From Limnanthes douglasii subsp. nivea (taxonomy: Eukaryota > Streptophyta > Magnoliopsida > Brassicales > Limnanthaceae): 64,000 nucleotides of DNA. This document shows positions 54,550-64,000 of this stretch, in pieces (within the stretch, counting starts at the first letter, position 1; each line of letters starts with the position of its first letter). The DNA is taken from contig JAUPFV010000001.1 in the NCBI GenBank assembly GCA_036936605.1, positions 343,057,081 through 343,121,080 of the forward strand. The letters run 5' to 3'. The notes beneath the pieces were generated by a model that made no database searches, was not told the origin of the DNA, and saw only the letters and a program-made list of their open reading frames with translations. The position numbers and the translations under genes are program-made.

Positions 54550-56018
54550 ATGAGAATCACCCGAAGATATTGTTGTAACTTTGACCGTGAATCTAAAAAA
54601 GTGTATCCCCAAATTTCTTATTGCAATGTAGAATATGAATACTACAGTCAATATGAGGCAGAATATTTAAAAAGATAATGGGAACTTCCAGATAATGTTG
54701 TACTTTGTTTACCAGAAGTAGGATAGACTTCACTCTCTTGTGGGGTAAATGAACTTGTGGTCTACCTTGAATTCATCAACTGGGGACTTCGATTCTCGTT
54801 AGACCTAATGTTAGTTGAATATTTTGAAATCATCGACTTATATTGGCGTAAGCAAGCCCAAACCTATGGTTCACCCTCTTATTTATCATTATGGCTTCCA
54901 GACTTGGAAAAATTCCCTTCTCAATCAAAGATTTCATTGCGATTATTGGTCTTTCTAAAAATATGCTCTTACTATTCTACTATATCACACTCAGAGATTC
55001 CTTCAAGCTAATTGACAATATTTTCAAACTTCACAAGTTCTAGAAACAAAGATTTTTCTTTATCTCTAGAGCCTGGGAAAAGTACCAGTAATGTAGTCAA
55101 TCTTCTTTTATTTTCTTATTTTATATTTATTTATTTTTATGTATTAATGTTGTATGTAGAAATTCCAAGGCGATATAAACTCGTCAAAAACTGCCATATA
55201 TATTTTTGCCAAACTATCTACATGGGCGAAAAAACATGGGGTAATGATTTCAAGAACGCCTTCATACCCGTGAATTTTATCAGCAGCCATCTATAGAGGA
55301 TCTCTCTGGATTCTATCGTTCCAGAAGAAGAATTAATAGAACCCACGGATCCAGATGATGTTGTAAAAAGACTAGTAGAATCTAAAGCACGAGTCATAAT
55401 TCCAGTTTGAAATAGATCACAAAGCAAAGAATAAGAGAAAAAATAAAAAAATAAAACGTTAACTCTTCCATAAACCCGAACTTGAAGAAAACACAGAGGA
55501 AGACTAAAAGAAAAAATTGCAAAACTACTTTTCCAACCATTGAAGAAGGAACTGAGGCTGAACTTTCAAAGAAAATAAAAAATATTGTCGCTTTGAAGAA
55601 AATGAAAACTTCTTCAAAAACTTTTCTAATAAAAATGGTAGAAACAGTGTCAATATACCTCCCCTAAATCCGACTCTAGATGTCAAAAAGATGGAGGAAA
55701 GGAAAACTTTTGTCGAAGCAGACCACCAAAGAGATGATAACTTAATTAACGATGAGGAAGTTGGTGAAGATGAAATTCAAGACCTTTATAGGGACGTGGA
55801 TCCTGAAATTCAACAAATCCAAGAGCAAATTGCACATATTAGCAATCAAATTACTGCAGCTAATTTTCCTTAAATTGTAAGTTTGAATCTTCCACAAGCT
55901 TCCTCATCAATTGCTCTTTCTTTTTATGAAAATTCTCCTTCTATCCTTGTTGGGGAACCCTCTGAAGAAGTATTACATGCGCTCCAACCATTTTCAAACT
56001 CGAATATAGTTATTCTTC
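54550..56018 (+). pseudogene. aORF of T1, R2 copy
   Basis: It starts after the conserved TTTGAAGCC with ATGAGAATC, then jumps by deletion to the central domain (54,590-55,087: LVVYLEFINWGLRFSLDLML, YLSLWLPDLEKFPSQSK in shifted frames). The intron is 55,088-55,159 with an intact donor, GTAATG. The C-terminal part (55,482-55,873) has KKIKN-rich sequence and the coiled coil PEIQQIQEQIAHISNQITAA. It is truncated at 56,018. More decayed than the R1 copy at its start but better at the splice donor. Confidence 0.55.
55088..55159 (+). other. aORF intron, T1 copy in R2 (72 nt)
   Basis: Donor GTAATGTAG and acceptor TTGTATGTAG, the same length and place as 7,588-7,659. Confidence 0.55.
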
Positions 56019-57978
56019 CGGACATACATGGATTACATCGGGTCAGACTGGCAGAGAAAAAGTGGGACTGCCAAATAGTGAGTCACTTCTGTAGTGCTTG
56101 GAAGGGAAAGTTGGGCCTAATTTCCGTAAGGTTAACGTGAAATATTTGTTGGTCCTTCAAAAAATCTCCTATGTGTATACACTCACCGCCGAATTAGATT
56201 GGATTAGGACAAAGTGAGGTTTATCGGAGTCTATTAAGGTCAGGATTCTTGTTACTCCGGAGACTCCTTTGGACTGCAAGGCCAATGAACTGGTGGTGTA
56301 CACCAAAGTTCTAAACTGGGGACTTTCTTTCCCCTTAGATCTGGAAATAGTTCGATACTTTCACTTAATCAAGATTTACCAAAGCTAGCTGAGGTAACAC
56401 CTGTTTGGATCCAAGTTGATTGATTAGATATTGGAGAATCTCAGGTAATACTTGTTCGGATTTCTAGTTACATTTAAACTTTATATGGTTGTACCAAACT
56501 TACTATTGTGTCTTTTTGCAGTATTTTAAAAGATGTTTCCTGAGGACTTGGAGGCACGAAAAGCTATATTTGCCAAATTAAATCAATGGGCATCGGATAA
56601 TTGGGGGCTTGGCTTTCATAATTGTATCACTTTGGGAAACATGTTGAGGGATCACTTGTGGAACACTACCGGAAGCAGAGACCTCACCTGGGAACAATTG
56701 ACCACCCCCTCTCCATCAGACTTCATCCTTAGAAGAACAGAACCAAAGGATGGCAAGCTTTACTTACCATCTCGAAGTAAAGCTCATAGCCATCTTGACA
56801 AGATGAAGAAAAAGAAGAAGAAAGCTGGAGTTCACCCATCTCACCAGATTCCTGAAGCATCCGGTTTGGAGAATCCTTAAGGGATAAATATTGTTTTGCT
56901 AGAGGTAGTTGATGTAACAGTTGGGAAATCTGGGGGGGGGGGGTCGAATCAACTCCTTCAAGTTAAGAAGAAATATCACAAGACGACCAAGAAAGGTGAT
57001 GACCGAAGAGAAAAAAAAACAGGAATAATAGTAACCTTGGTTCAGATATAATTCTCCGACCTCTGGTTGACAATCCTACTCTTCCAATTGATGTTCCTTC
57101 AAAGGTAGAGGCACCAACCGACCCTCCTTCTCCAGTGTTTCCCGCATCTAATCAACCATCTGTTGAAGAAGAGTTTAACTTGGAGGACCTTCGCAACATG
57201 TACTTCAGCGATCTTAATAAGGATGACTTTGTTGGGTCCTTTGCTCAGACCACAATTGTCAATGTTGTCACTTATAATGGTGAATATTTTGAGGTATCAA
57301 GTGAACAGGATACCCTGGGCCATGTAGTTTTGGGATTTATTAGGCCGATAGTGGATTTGGAAAGGCAGGTCAGGGAATATGTTGTGAAAATCGGCTCTCT
57401 CCATAGAAAATCAAAATTTGAAAAATTCTCTTTCTACTGTACAGCAAAAGGTAGGAGCCTTAAGCAAAGAGAAAGAAGAATTGAGCAAAGGGGACCTCCG
57501 GACTAAATATTCTGAATTGGTACCTCCTCTAAATAGATCAAATCTTTTAATGAACAACAAACCAACAGCACAAACACCATCACCACTCTAAGAGAAAGAG
57601 AAGTTAGAGAAACTTCTTACAGAAAAAGAAGAGGAAAACAAATCTATAAAGGACAACCAAACTCAAGAGATAGTTGCAGTCATAGAGAAGTATGTTGTTG
57701 GTGTAGTGGACTCTTTGGAGATAAGGAACAATGGCATCAAATCGGATATGGTTTTGATTTTCCATTAGACCTTCCCCAAGAAGAACCTCGGATCCTTATG
57801 GAAGTTTGTCCCATACAAAGATATTCATTTTCATACCATGACAGATGGTGACAAACATAATTTTTCTTCCCTAAGTGAGAGTGATTCTGATAAGGGAGGC
57901 GATGAGAGCTCAACCACCGATGCCAAGAGTCCCAAAGAAGATGATGGTAAGGAAAAAACCGAGGGGACAAAGCCCTAA
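56019..57978 (+). pseudogene. aORF of T2, truncated at the start but with full C-terminus
   Basis: Similarity to the T3 copy begins near 56,060 (LPNSESLL, CLEGKVGPNFRK) and runs through part of the central domain, where about 100 codons are deleted before the intron at 56,445-56,521. Then MFPEDLEARKAIFAKLNQWA, NMLRDHLWNTTGSRDLTWEQ and a KKKKKK run (115 codons open at 56,533-56,880). A further segment at 57,135-57,506 reads EEEFNLEDLRNMYFSDLNKD, followed by charged coiled-coil text and the tail SLSESDSDKGGDESSTTDAK with stop at 57,978. Several frame changes and a run of G at 56,930. Confidence 0.65.
56445..56521 (+). other. aORF intron, T2 copy (77 nt)
   Basis: CTCAG|GTAATACTTG to CTTTTTGCAG, with an acceptable plant donor and acceptor. 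The length equals the T3 intron. Confidence 0.65.
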
Positions 57979-58264
57979 GGTTATAACGTTAACTTCTATG
58001 TTCAAAACTAAAGTCCTTGGAAGGCCAAAGCATTGTGTTATCTTTTTCAATTTTTGTTTTGTACACCAAAGTCCTTGGATGGCCAAGGTATTTTTGTGAT
58101 GGTGAATATACACCGATCAGGATGCAATGTTAACTTTTCCCTTCGTATGGACTTCTTTTTCTTCTCATGACTAATCTTTAAGTAATATTTAATTCCTCTG
58201 ACTTATTTAATAAACGTTTAATTCATCGAATAACTTCAATAATCCGTTATTTATAAGATGAAAG

Positions 58265-58385
58265 TATTTAATAAATTTGATTCCATGTTTAATAAACTCG
58301 ATCATGTGTTTAATGACTCTGATCATGTGTTTAATGATTCCGATCGTGTGTTTAATGAATCTGATCACCTCAAAAATACTTTATT
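58265..58385. repeat. 21-bp tandem repeat, T2 3' region
   Basis: The unit ATGTGTTTAATGAYTCYGATC occurs about four times with decay (TTTAATAAACTCGATC at the left). It lies between the aORF stop and the integrase end. Confidence 0.75.
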
Positions 58386-58529
58386 TGAGGGCCAAGGTGT
58401 TTAATAAGTATTCAATTTATCTGATCTCCGCATACTCACAACAATTTTTTTTAAAGGCATAAGATACCATTGATTGAAAACCAGACACCTCATTAAAACC
58501 TTCTCGCGCTACCAGGGTTGGAAAGAGAG

Positions 58530-59315
58530 TGTCCCCCTAATATTTACATTGAGGTATGAAAAGATAAATATTTACAATATAGTTTTATTCTAAATACAAC
58601 CTGAGATGCTCAATGTTCCACGGATGCTTCAAAAAATTTCTCTCTTTGTCTTGAATTCTATATGTCCATATCTTGATTATTTCATATACCGTATAGGGGC
58701 CTTCCCAATTTGGAGCCAACTTCCCGAATTATTTTTCTTTCGTATATAAAAATACTTTTCTCAATACTTTGTCTCCTAATTGGAAATATATTCTTCTTAC
58801 TTTGGATGCAAATCTATTTCTTATTAAACCCTGATAATGTGATGTTCTCAAATATGCCTTCAATCTTCGTTTTTCAATCAGATCCAATTGATTCTAACTA
58901 TCATATCATTAGCCTGTCCAGAATAGCTTTGAATCTAGAATGATGGCTGTGATTGTATCCATCCCATAAACAAAGGCAAAAGGAGACTCTTGGGTGGCCG
59001 TTCGTGGAGTAGTTCGGTAGGCCCACAATACTTATTGCAAGTAACTCGTCCATTTTCCAGCAGGTCCTTCTAGATTCTTCTTCAACCCTGTTAAAATTAT
59101 CCGATTAGAAACTTCAACCTGCCCATTAGCCTGAGGTTGAAAAGGGGAAGAGAAGCAGTGTTGAATTCATCTGGAAGTGCAAAATGACTCCATATTTTTA
59201 TTATCAAATTGTGGCCCATTGTCCATGGTTATTATCAAATTGTGGCCTATTTCTACTATTATTGTACAATAACCTCCGGATGCTATAGGGAGAGGTCCAA
59301 CTAAGTCCAAACCCC
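58530..59315 (-). pseudogene. T2 integrase, C-terminal half
   Basis: The GPY/F-type C-terminus and the region around DNGPQFD are recognisable by near-identity to T3 (15,300-15,960). The sequence TTATTATCAAATTGTGGCC occurs at about 59,206 and again at about 59,230, with about 120 bp of the T3 sequence missing at this point. At about 59,315 it joins directly to RNase H sequence, so the zinc region and the first half of the core are absent. Stops are frequent. Confidence 0.6.
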
Positions 59316-60180
59316 TTGAGCCTGATTAATAAGCAACTGGGAGTCACTTACTAACCGGACTCTCTTTGCTCCACATATTTGAGATAACCTTAACCCTGAA
59401 ATGGCAGCTTCATATTCAGATTCATTATTAGATGACCTGTAGCCAAAACATACAGCCTGATGCAGGTTAAACAAATTCCAGCCCCGCATCCCATCGTACT
59501 AGATCCACCATATGTTCGGATTAACCACTCTTTCTTAGACTTGTTCTCCTATTCTTTTTTGTGAGGTCTTTTAGTATGAAATTCTACCAAGAAATCAGCT
59601 ATAGCTTGAGCCTTGATCGTAGTCTGAGGTGCAAAATCAATATCATAATCTCCAAGCTCACCTGACCACTTAGTCATTCTTCCTGATATGTCAGCTTTTT
59701 GAAGAACATTCTTTAAAGGGAAAGATGATCGATCAGTGATTGAATGTGCTTAAAAATATGGCCCCATTTTCCTGGCTGCTATTACTAATTCCAAGGTTAA
59801 TTTTTCTAACTTTAAATAACCTTTTTAGCTTCCAGAAAAGTCTTGCTCACGTAATAAACCGGGCGGGGGTAATTATCCTCTTCCTTTACCAGAACGGTGT
59901 TTATGGCATAATCTGATACAGCCAAATACATGAAATATTTCTCCCCTTGAATAGGTTTGAACAACATCTTGGTTGAAGACAAATGTTTTTTTATTTTAAG
60001 AAAGGCTTGATCACACTGGGTAGACCAGTTAAAGTCTTTAGTATTCCTCAAAACTTGAAAAAATTGAGCACACTTGTCTAATGACCTTGAAGTAAATATG
60101 TTCAACGCAGCCAGCCGCCCGGTTAAACTGTGGACTTCTTTAGTACTACGAGGAGGATCCATAGCCAATAAAGCAATTAA
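59316..60180 (-). pseudogene. T2 first RNase H and start of second RNase H
   Basis: The second RNase H start (59,301-59,489) reads YRSSNNESEYEAAISGLRLS and VRLVSDSQLLINQAQ. The first RNase H with RT connection (59,812-60,168) reads RSTKEVHSLTGRLAALNIFT, LYLAVSDYAINTVL-like text and PRPVYYVSKTFLEAKK. T2 therefore keeps the first RNase H that T3 lacks, while lacking the end of the second that T3 keeps. Stops separate the pieces. Confidence 0.65.
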
Positions 60181-60900
60181 CTGATCTAGATCGGCTTGAA
60201 TCCCTTTCTCACTTATGACATACCCAGAATCCTGCCAGATCGGACCCCAAAATACACTTTTCCGAGTTTAGCTTTAGGTTGATGGTTTCCAAATTAGAAA
60301 AGGTTTCTTGAAGATTGGATATATATTCTTCCTCTTCGAGGCTCTTTACCATCATATCATCTATATATACTTCCATGTTTCTGCCAATCTGGCCAGCAAA
60401 TATTCTATTTACCAATCACTGATAAGTATCTCTAGCGTTCTTCAACCTAAAAGACATCACTTTATAACAATGAAGCCTCCTAACAGTAATAAAAGTAGTG
60501 TGATCCGGATTGTTCGAATATACTTGTATCTGATTGTACCATGGGAAGGAATCTACGAAGAACAACTTGTTCCTCGATGTGAAGTTTACTAACTGATATA
60601 TTCGAGGCACGTGAAAAGGATCTTTATGACATGCCCGGTTAAGATCAGTAAAGTCAATACACATGCGCCATTTACCATTCTTTTTCTTGACTAAAACAGG
60701 GTTAGTAATCCGCAACAGATGTTAATATTCTTTTATGTGACCCATCGTGGTCAACCAATCCACGTCTTGTACTATCACATCGACTTTTTCTTTAGAAAAT
60801 GACCTTATTCTTTGAACTACTGGTCCAATATTAGATCGGACTGACAATTTGTGGAAATTACTTCAGCAGATACCTCGGTCACATCATTATTGCACCATGT
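60181..60900 (-). pseudogene. T2 reverse transcriptase
   Basis: The upstream segment (60,416-60,715) reads NPVLVKKKNGKWRMCIDFTD and FFVDSFPWYNQIQ, then CYKVMSFRLKNARDTYQ. The active site in the next segment (60,209-60,415) is MEVYIDDMMVKSLEEEE, with YIDD intact. Changes in FVDSF (normally FVDAF) and PFGLKNAGATY positions suggest loss of function. A single stop divides the two segments. Confidence 0.75.
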
Positions 60901-61199
60901 GAACACATGTAAATTGTCCGAAAAGAAAATATATTTTGTTTCAAACTTATTGGCAACTTAGTACCAATCTCAACACTTTTTCCTCTTTCTAGGAAATGGA
61001 CTTCAACTTCTTCTATAGGTATTATAACACTAGAAGCCTCCCTAGGATCATCAATTTCATTCTCCTTGGTGGAAGGCTCCAATAGCTACTATTCCTTGTT
61101 AACTTTGACTGACTCCAAAGACGTTGAGACAAGAGTTTTACATAGCATTCCCTAGCCACCTTCACACTGCTTCGGACAACACCTAGTTATGCACCCACA

Positions 61200-61800
61200 A
61201 CATACTTTAAACATTAATGGATAGTAGATGCTACAACATGCATCCTGGTGAGATATGATCTCCCAAAGATAGCATTGTAAGACGTTGGGCATTCAACCAC
61301 AACAAACAATACCTTCATTGTCTTCTTAAAAGGTCTTTTGCCCAATATTACATCCTCTTCAAACTCATCAATAATATTTTCCGAACTCCTAGTCAATCCC
61401 ACAATACTTCTGTTTGATCATTGAATAACTGAAGGATTCTTCATGTTATAAGCATCCATAAACAATATGTTTGCCAAACTGCATGTGTCAATCAAGATTC
61501 AACATACATCATTTCCCCCAGTTGATGCCCCTATTACCACAACGTTTTCATGTGGCCCTACAATATCTCTTAGGTCATCCTCATCAAAGACTATGAAAGA
61601 AGCCGGGGCTTGGTATAGACGTATGGACATCCTTCCATCCAAATGAGTAGTCAATCTATTTACATGCCTTTTTCTTGAACAACTTGAAGGCGCAGTTACA
61701 GTGTCTCCCCCAAATATGGTTAATGACTCAAAATATTTTACCATGTTGGAAACTGTAGCAGATTTATCCATTATCACTCCTACCCGATTCTGATCCGGGT
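61200..61800 (-). pseudogene. T2 aspartic protease
   Basis: It reads MIMDKSATVSNMVKYFESLT, SSCSRKRHVNRLTTHLDGRM, FDEDDLRDIVGPHENVVVIG, then after a stop the loop ILIDTCSLANILF: DTGSS has become DTCSL. The C-terminal part (61,214-61,402) reads SSENIIDEFEEDVILGKRPF and VVVECPTSYNAIFGRSYLTR. Catalytic function is lost. Confidence 0.7.
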
Positions 61801-61809
61801 TTGGATTTA

Positions 61810-63474
61810 GTTATTCAGTATCCATATCAAATCTTTCAAAAATCATCAGGTTATCTTCATGCCCGGATGTTCCAGTGCCTACCGAAGGAGTCATTCGGGG
61901 AGCATTAGTACTGGATGGTGCATTATTTGGTTTGTTGCCCACTTGTTTCTTAATCAAAGCGCCCAATTTACCTCTTTCAATGAGATTTTGCACTTCATGT
62001 TTCAACGTTATACAATCATGGCTATCATGCCCCACATCGTTATGATATTTTCATAAACGGGTACATCGGGTCTCTCTAGGAGACTGTAGTGGGGTTGGCC
62101 TTCTAAAGTGTACATCAGTTTTAGTTTTATCGTATATTTTTGCTACACTTTCCCCCAACTTAGCAAACTATTCAGGCTGAACCCAATGATCCATTTTACT
62201 TCTAACCTGTTGGTTTTGGATGTATTGATTCTGTTTGGGCCGATATACTCTTGCCCGGTTTCCTTTGATCTGTAACCGGACTGAGTTGTTGTTTGAGAAG
62301 TTGACACTATGGTAGTGGATCTTTTCTGATGAGTCACTCTAGATTTCTTAGTTTCTTCAACATTAATCTACTTCCTAACTTGATTTAACAGTCCCCTAAA
62401 AGTCATAGCTTTCTTCCGGGTTACTGAATCAGCCAAATTACTCGGACTCAAACCTTGTCTTAAAGAGGCAATTGCAACTTGTTCAAAACAGTCAATCAAC
62501 CCATTCTTTGTATTTAGAAAACTACTAATATATTCTTTCAATGACTCATTTGATTCTTGGCCACAATGGATAATTGTGTCACTGTTATCTTTAAGCTTAT
62601 TGCTTCCAACCAATTGCCTTCGGAATGCAACCTAGAATATATCAAAAACAAAATATGGAACCCTGAGGAATACTATTGTACCATTTGAGGGCACTTCCTT
62701 TAAAGGTTTGTGAGAAGGCCCTATACAGTAGCTTGTCATCATCATCAAAGTTCATCATAAAATTCTTAAATTGTTGGTGATGATTGTATGGATCTTTACT
62801 TCCATCATACTTTTCCATCTTGGAACTATCAAATCTTTTCGGAATATGTCCGGAGAGTATCTTTGATGAAAAAGGTAATTGCCTCAAATTTTGACTACGA
62901 CTAAACACGGTATCTTCATTAGGAGTAGTAAAAATACATGGTTCGGATTAGAAGGATAATGGATCGATCAACAAACGATCAATATATCGATCAGCTGAAC
63001 CCTTCATTTTCCTCTGATACTTTTTAAGTCTGCCATACTTATCTCTTTTTCTTAAATGCTTCTTGGTTAGCCTTAATTTATTCTTCAACCGACCTTTATC
63101 ACTACTAGATGAGACTGATTCTTCAAGCTCTAAATCATTTGATGAACTACTAGAAGACCTTGATGTGAAAGTCTCCACTCGTTTGAACCGATATGTTTTC
63201 TTGGAGCTGAGATGAGTCTTTATGGACTGCTCATTATCACCAAGATTATCAATAGGGTAAAGTGTTGGTGCACCAGAGTTTTTTTTAATTCTTTTGTCTG
63301 CTCGTTTATGAGCCATTAAAGCCTCAATTTTAGCCCTTAGTTGATCACATTATTTTTGCATGGATTGTTTTTTTTATTGACATTTTTATTCAAATGAGAC
63401 ACAGTAATGTGCTCATTATTTTTTTTTATCCCTTCCACCTCCGGAGGCAGAACGTTTTGTACATTCGGATCCAT
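61810..63474 (-). pseudogene. T2 gag
   Basis: The start is the ATG at 63,474 (MDPNVQNVLPPEVEG). An N-terminal basic and Ser-rich segment (62,948-63,316) contains SRSSSSSSNDLELEESVSSS. The capsid follows: SKILSGHIPKRFDSSKMEKY, FKNFMMNFDDDDKLLYRAF (62,642-62,908) and VGSNKLKDNSDTIIHCGQES (62,368-62,613). The knuckle at about 61,990-62,050 reads HNDVGHDSHDCITLKHEVQN, with the first Cys missing. Stops separate these pieces; the capsid parts are long and readable. Confidence 0.75.
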
Positions 63475-63524
63475 CCGAACGGGTTTGTTCACTCGTTTTG
63501 AATCTGAAATTCATGCAATGTTGT

Positions 63525-63543
63525 CTCCTACTGTGGTCGCAAA
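63525..63543 (-). other. T2 primer binding site
   Basis: TTTGCGACCACAGTAGGAG, beginning a few bases after the LTR end, matches the T3 site with two or three changes. Consistent with tRNA-Arg priming. Confidence 0.5.
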
Positions 63544-63545
63544 TC

Positions 63546-63908
63546 TGGTGTGGGTAATTTTTAGTCTGAGGGTATTTTAAGTAGTTTGTAACTTAAGTAT
63601 TAACTTTTAAGTAGTGAGTAGAGAGATAAGGGAGGTGTATGATTGTATTTAACATCTTTAGAAAAAGTCCAACCTATTAAATGAAGTTGGTTGGGGTATT
63701 TATACTAATTTTATGACCCATGGGCCTTCCAGGTTGAACCCTAAATTCGGGTCAATCTCTAAAGCCCAAACCTTAAATGGTATGAGCACACAGTTGAGTC
63801 ATGATTGACTTGGTCAGATGGTTTATAATATACTTAGTGTAAAATATGTCTGAACTGCCCTCCCGGATTTAGGCAGTAGCGCCCTTCCAAAATTATCTGA
63901 ACCTATCA
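63546..63908 (-). repeat. T2 5' LTR (363 bp)
   Basis: Starts TGGTGTGGGTAATTTT next to the PBS and ends ATCTGAACCTATCA. TATA on the minus strand is AGTATAAATACCCC. It is the partner of 12,695-13,057. GCATC follows at 63,909-63,913. Confidence 0.9.
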
Positions 63909-64000
63909 GCATCAAATTTATCAAACTTTTAATCCATGATAATCAATGTATTCTCTTGCTTCAAATTTTTATCAACAACCTGTTGTGTTAACGTACTCGA
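63909..64000 (-). mobile_element. T1, continuation to the right of T2 (gag region)
   Basis: After GCATC the sequence AAATTTATCAAACTTTT and AATCCATGATAATCAA aligns with T5 gag-protease boundary sequence (52,215-52,260: GAAGCATCAAAAGGC, GAATCCAAAATCATCAAA), while the left flank of the 12,695 LTR (TATGAAGCTGCATC) aligns with the part just before. The two flanks thus join into one T1 gag segment. The window ends here. Confidence 0.5.

Larger units (their letters stand above)
54333..56018. repeat. R2 part 2, continuing after T5
   Basis: It continues the R1 match from about 6,484 to 8,535. Relative to R1, about 320 bp of the aORF N-terminus is missing (R1 6,715-7,045). Similarity ends at 56,018 and the sequence passes into the T2 aORF. 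Confidence 0.85.
56019..63908 (-). mobile_element. T2: Tat-like element body and 5' LTR
   Basis: On the minus strand from the right: 5' LTR (63,546-63,908), PBS (63,525-63,543), gag from 63,474, protease (61,200-61,777), RT (60,180-60,890), first RNase H (59,640-60,170), start of the second RNase H, integrase C-terminal half (58,530-59,310). On the plus strand: aORF to 57,978. The left end is a non-homologous join with R2 at 56,018. The matching 3' LTR with the same GCATC flank lies at 12,695. Integrase N-terminus and second RNase H C-terminus are deleted at about 59,315. Confidence 0.75.

Noticed and set aside
1..64000. rRNA, tRNA or small RNA genes
   Set aside because: I saw no cloverleaf, 5S, 18S or 25S sequence; the tRNA-like stretches are primer binding sites next to LTRs.

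Overview
The window is an AT-rich stretch of a plant nuclear genome, almost certainly from a eudicot with many repeats. It consists nearly entirely of old, nested transposable elements. I see no intact host gene and no rRNA, tRNA or CRISPR locus. The plant assignment rests on Ty3/gypsy polyprotein fragments of the Tat type (two RNase H domains, plus an extra gene on the opposite strand between pol and the 3' LTR), a plant-mobile-domain (PMD) relic, a CACTA transposase relic and a PBS matching the plant initiator tRNA-Met.

Five Tat-like elements are present, named T1-T5 here. T1 is the outermost; it lies on the minus strand, with its 3' LTR near 5.3 kb, an opposite-strand gene at 6.7-8.5 kb and pol remnants to 10.09 kb. 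It appears to resume at 63,909. T2 inserted into T1 and is flanked by the same GCATC on both sides. Its 3' LTR is at 12,695 (duplicated at 10,094), its 5' LTR is at 63,546 and its body is 56.0-63.5 kb. T3 (13.1-21.3 kb) is a related minus-strand body ending in a different 5' LTR. T4 (28.1-36.8 kb) is on the plus strand. T5 (43,668-54,332) is the only complete insertion, with two LTRs, a PBS, a purine tract and a degenerate target-site duplication.

Layout: 35-8,535 is an 8.5-kb unit (R1) holding a small non-autonomous LTR element, a PMD pseudogene and the 3' end of T1. The unit recurs as R2 at 36,852-43,667 plus 54,333-56,018, split by T5. Between the copies lie a 2.6-kb tandem duplication (9.2-14.4 kb), T3 with an inverted solo LTR, an unassigned 2-kb stretch with one exon-like segment, a roughly 120-copy 25-bp minisatellite (23.5-26.6 kb), a CACTA transposase relic and T4.

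The most interesting system is the opposite-strand gene (called aORF here), seen in all five elements plus duplicates. Each copy keeps a TATA-type promoter between the purine tract and the start, a helical domain like the 'putative gypsy type transposon' family, a short intron at a constant position (72-89 nt in five of six copies) and a basic, coiled-coil, acidic C-terminus. An intron on the antisense strand is not removed from the retrotransposon's own RNA, so it can survive retrotransposition. Antisense extra ORFs are known in the Tat lineage; the conserved promoter and intron are what I would check first.

Nearly every coding region carries stops, frameshifts or domain deletions. The features below are therefore mostly pseudogenes, and exact borders are by eye.
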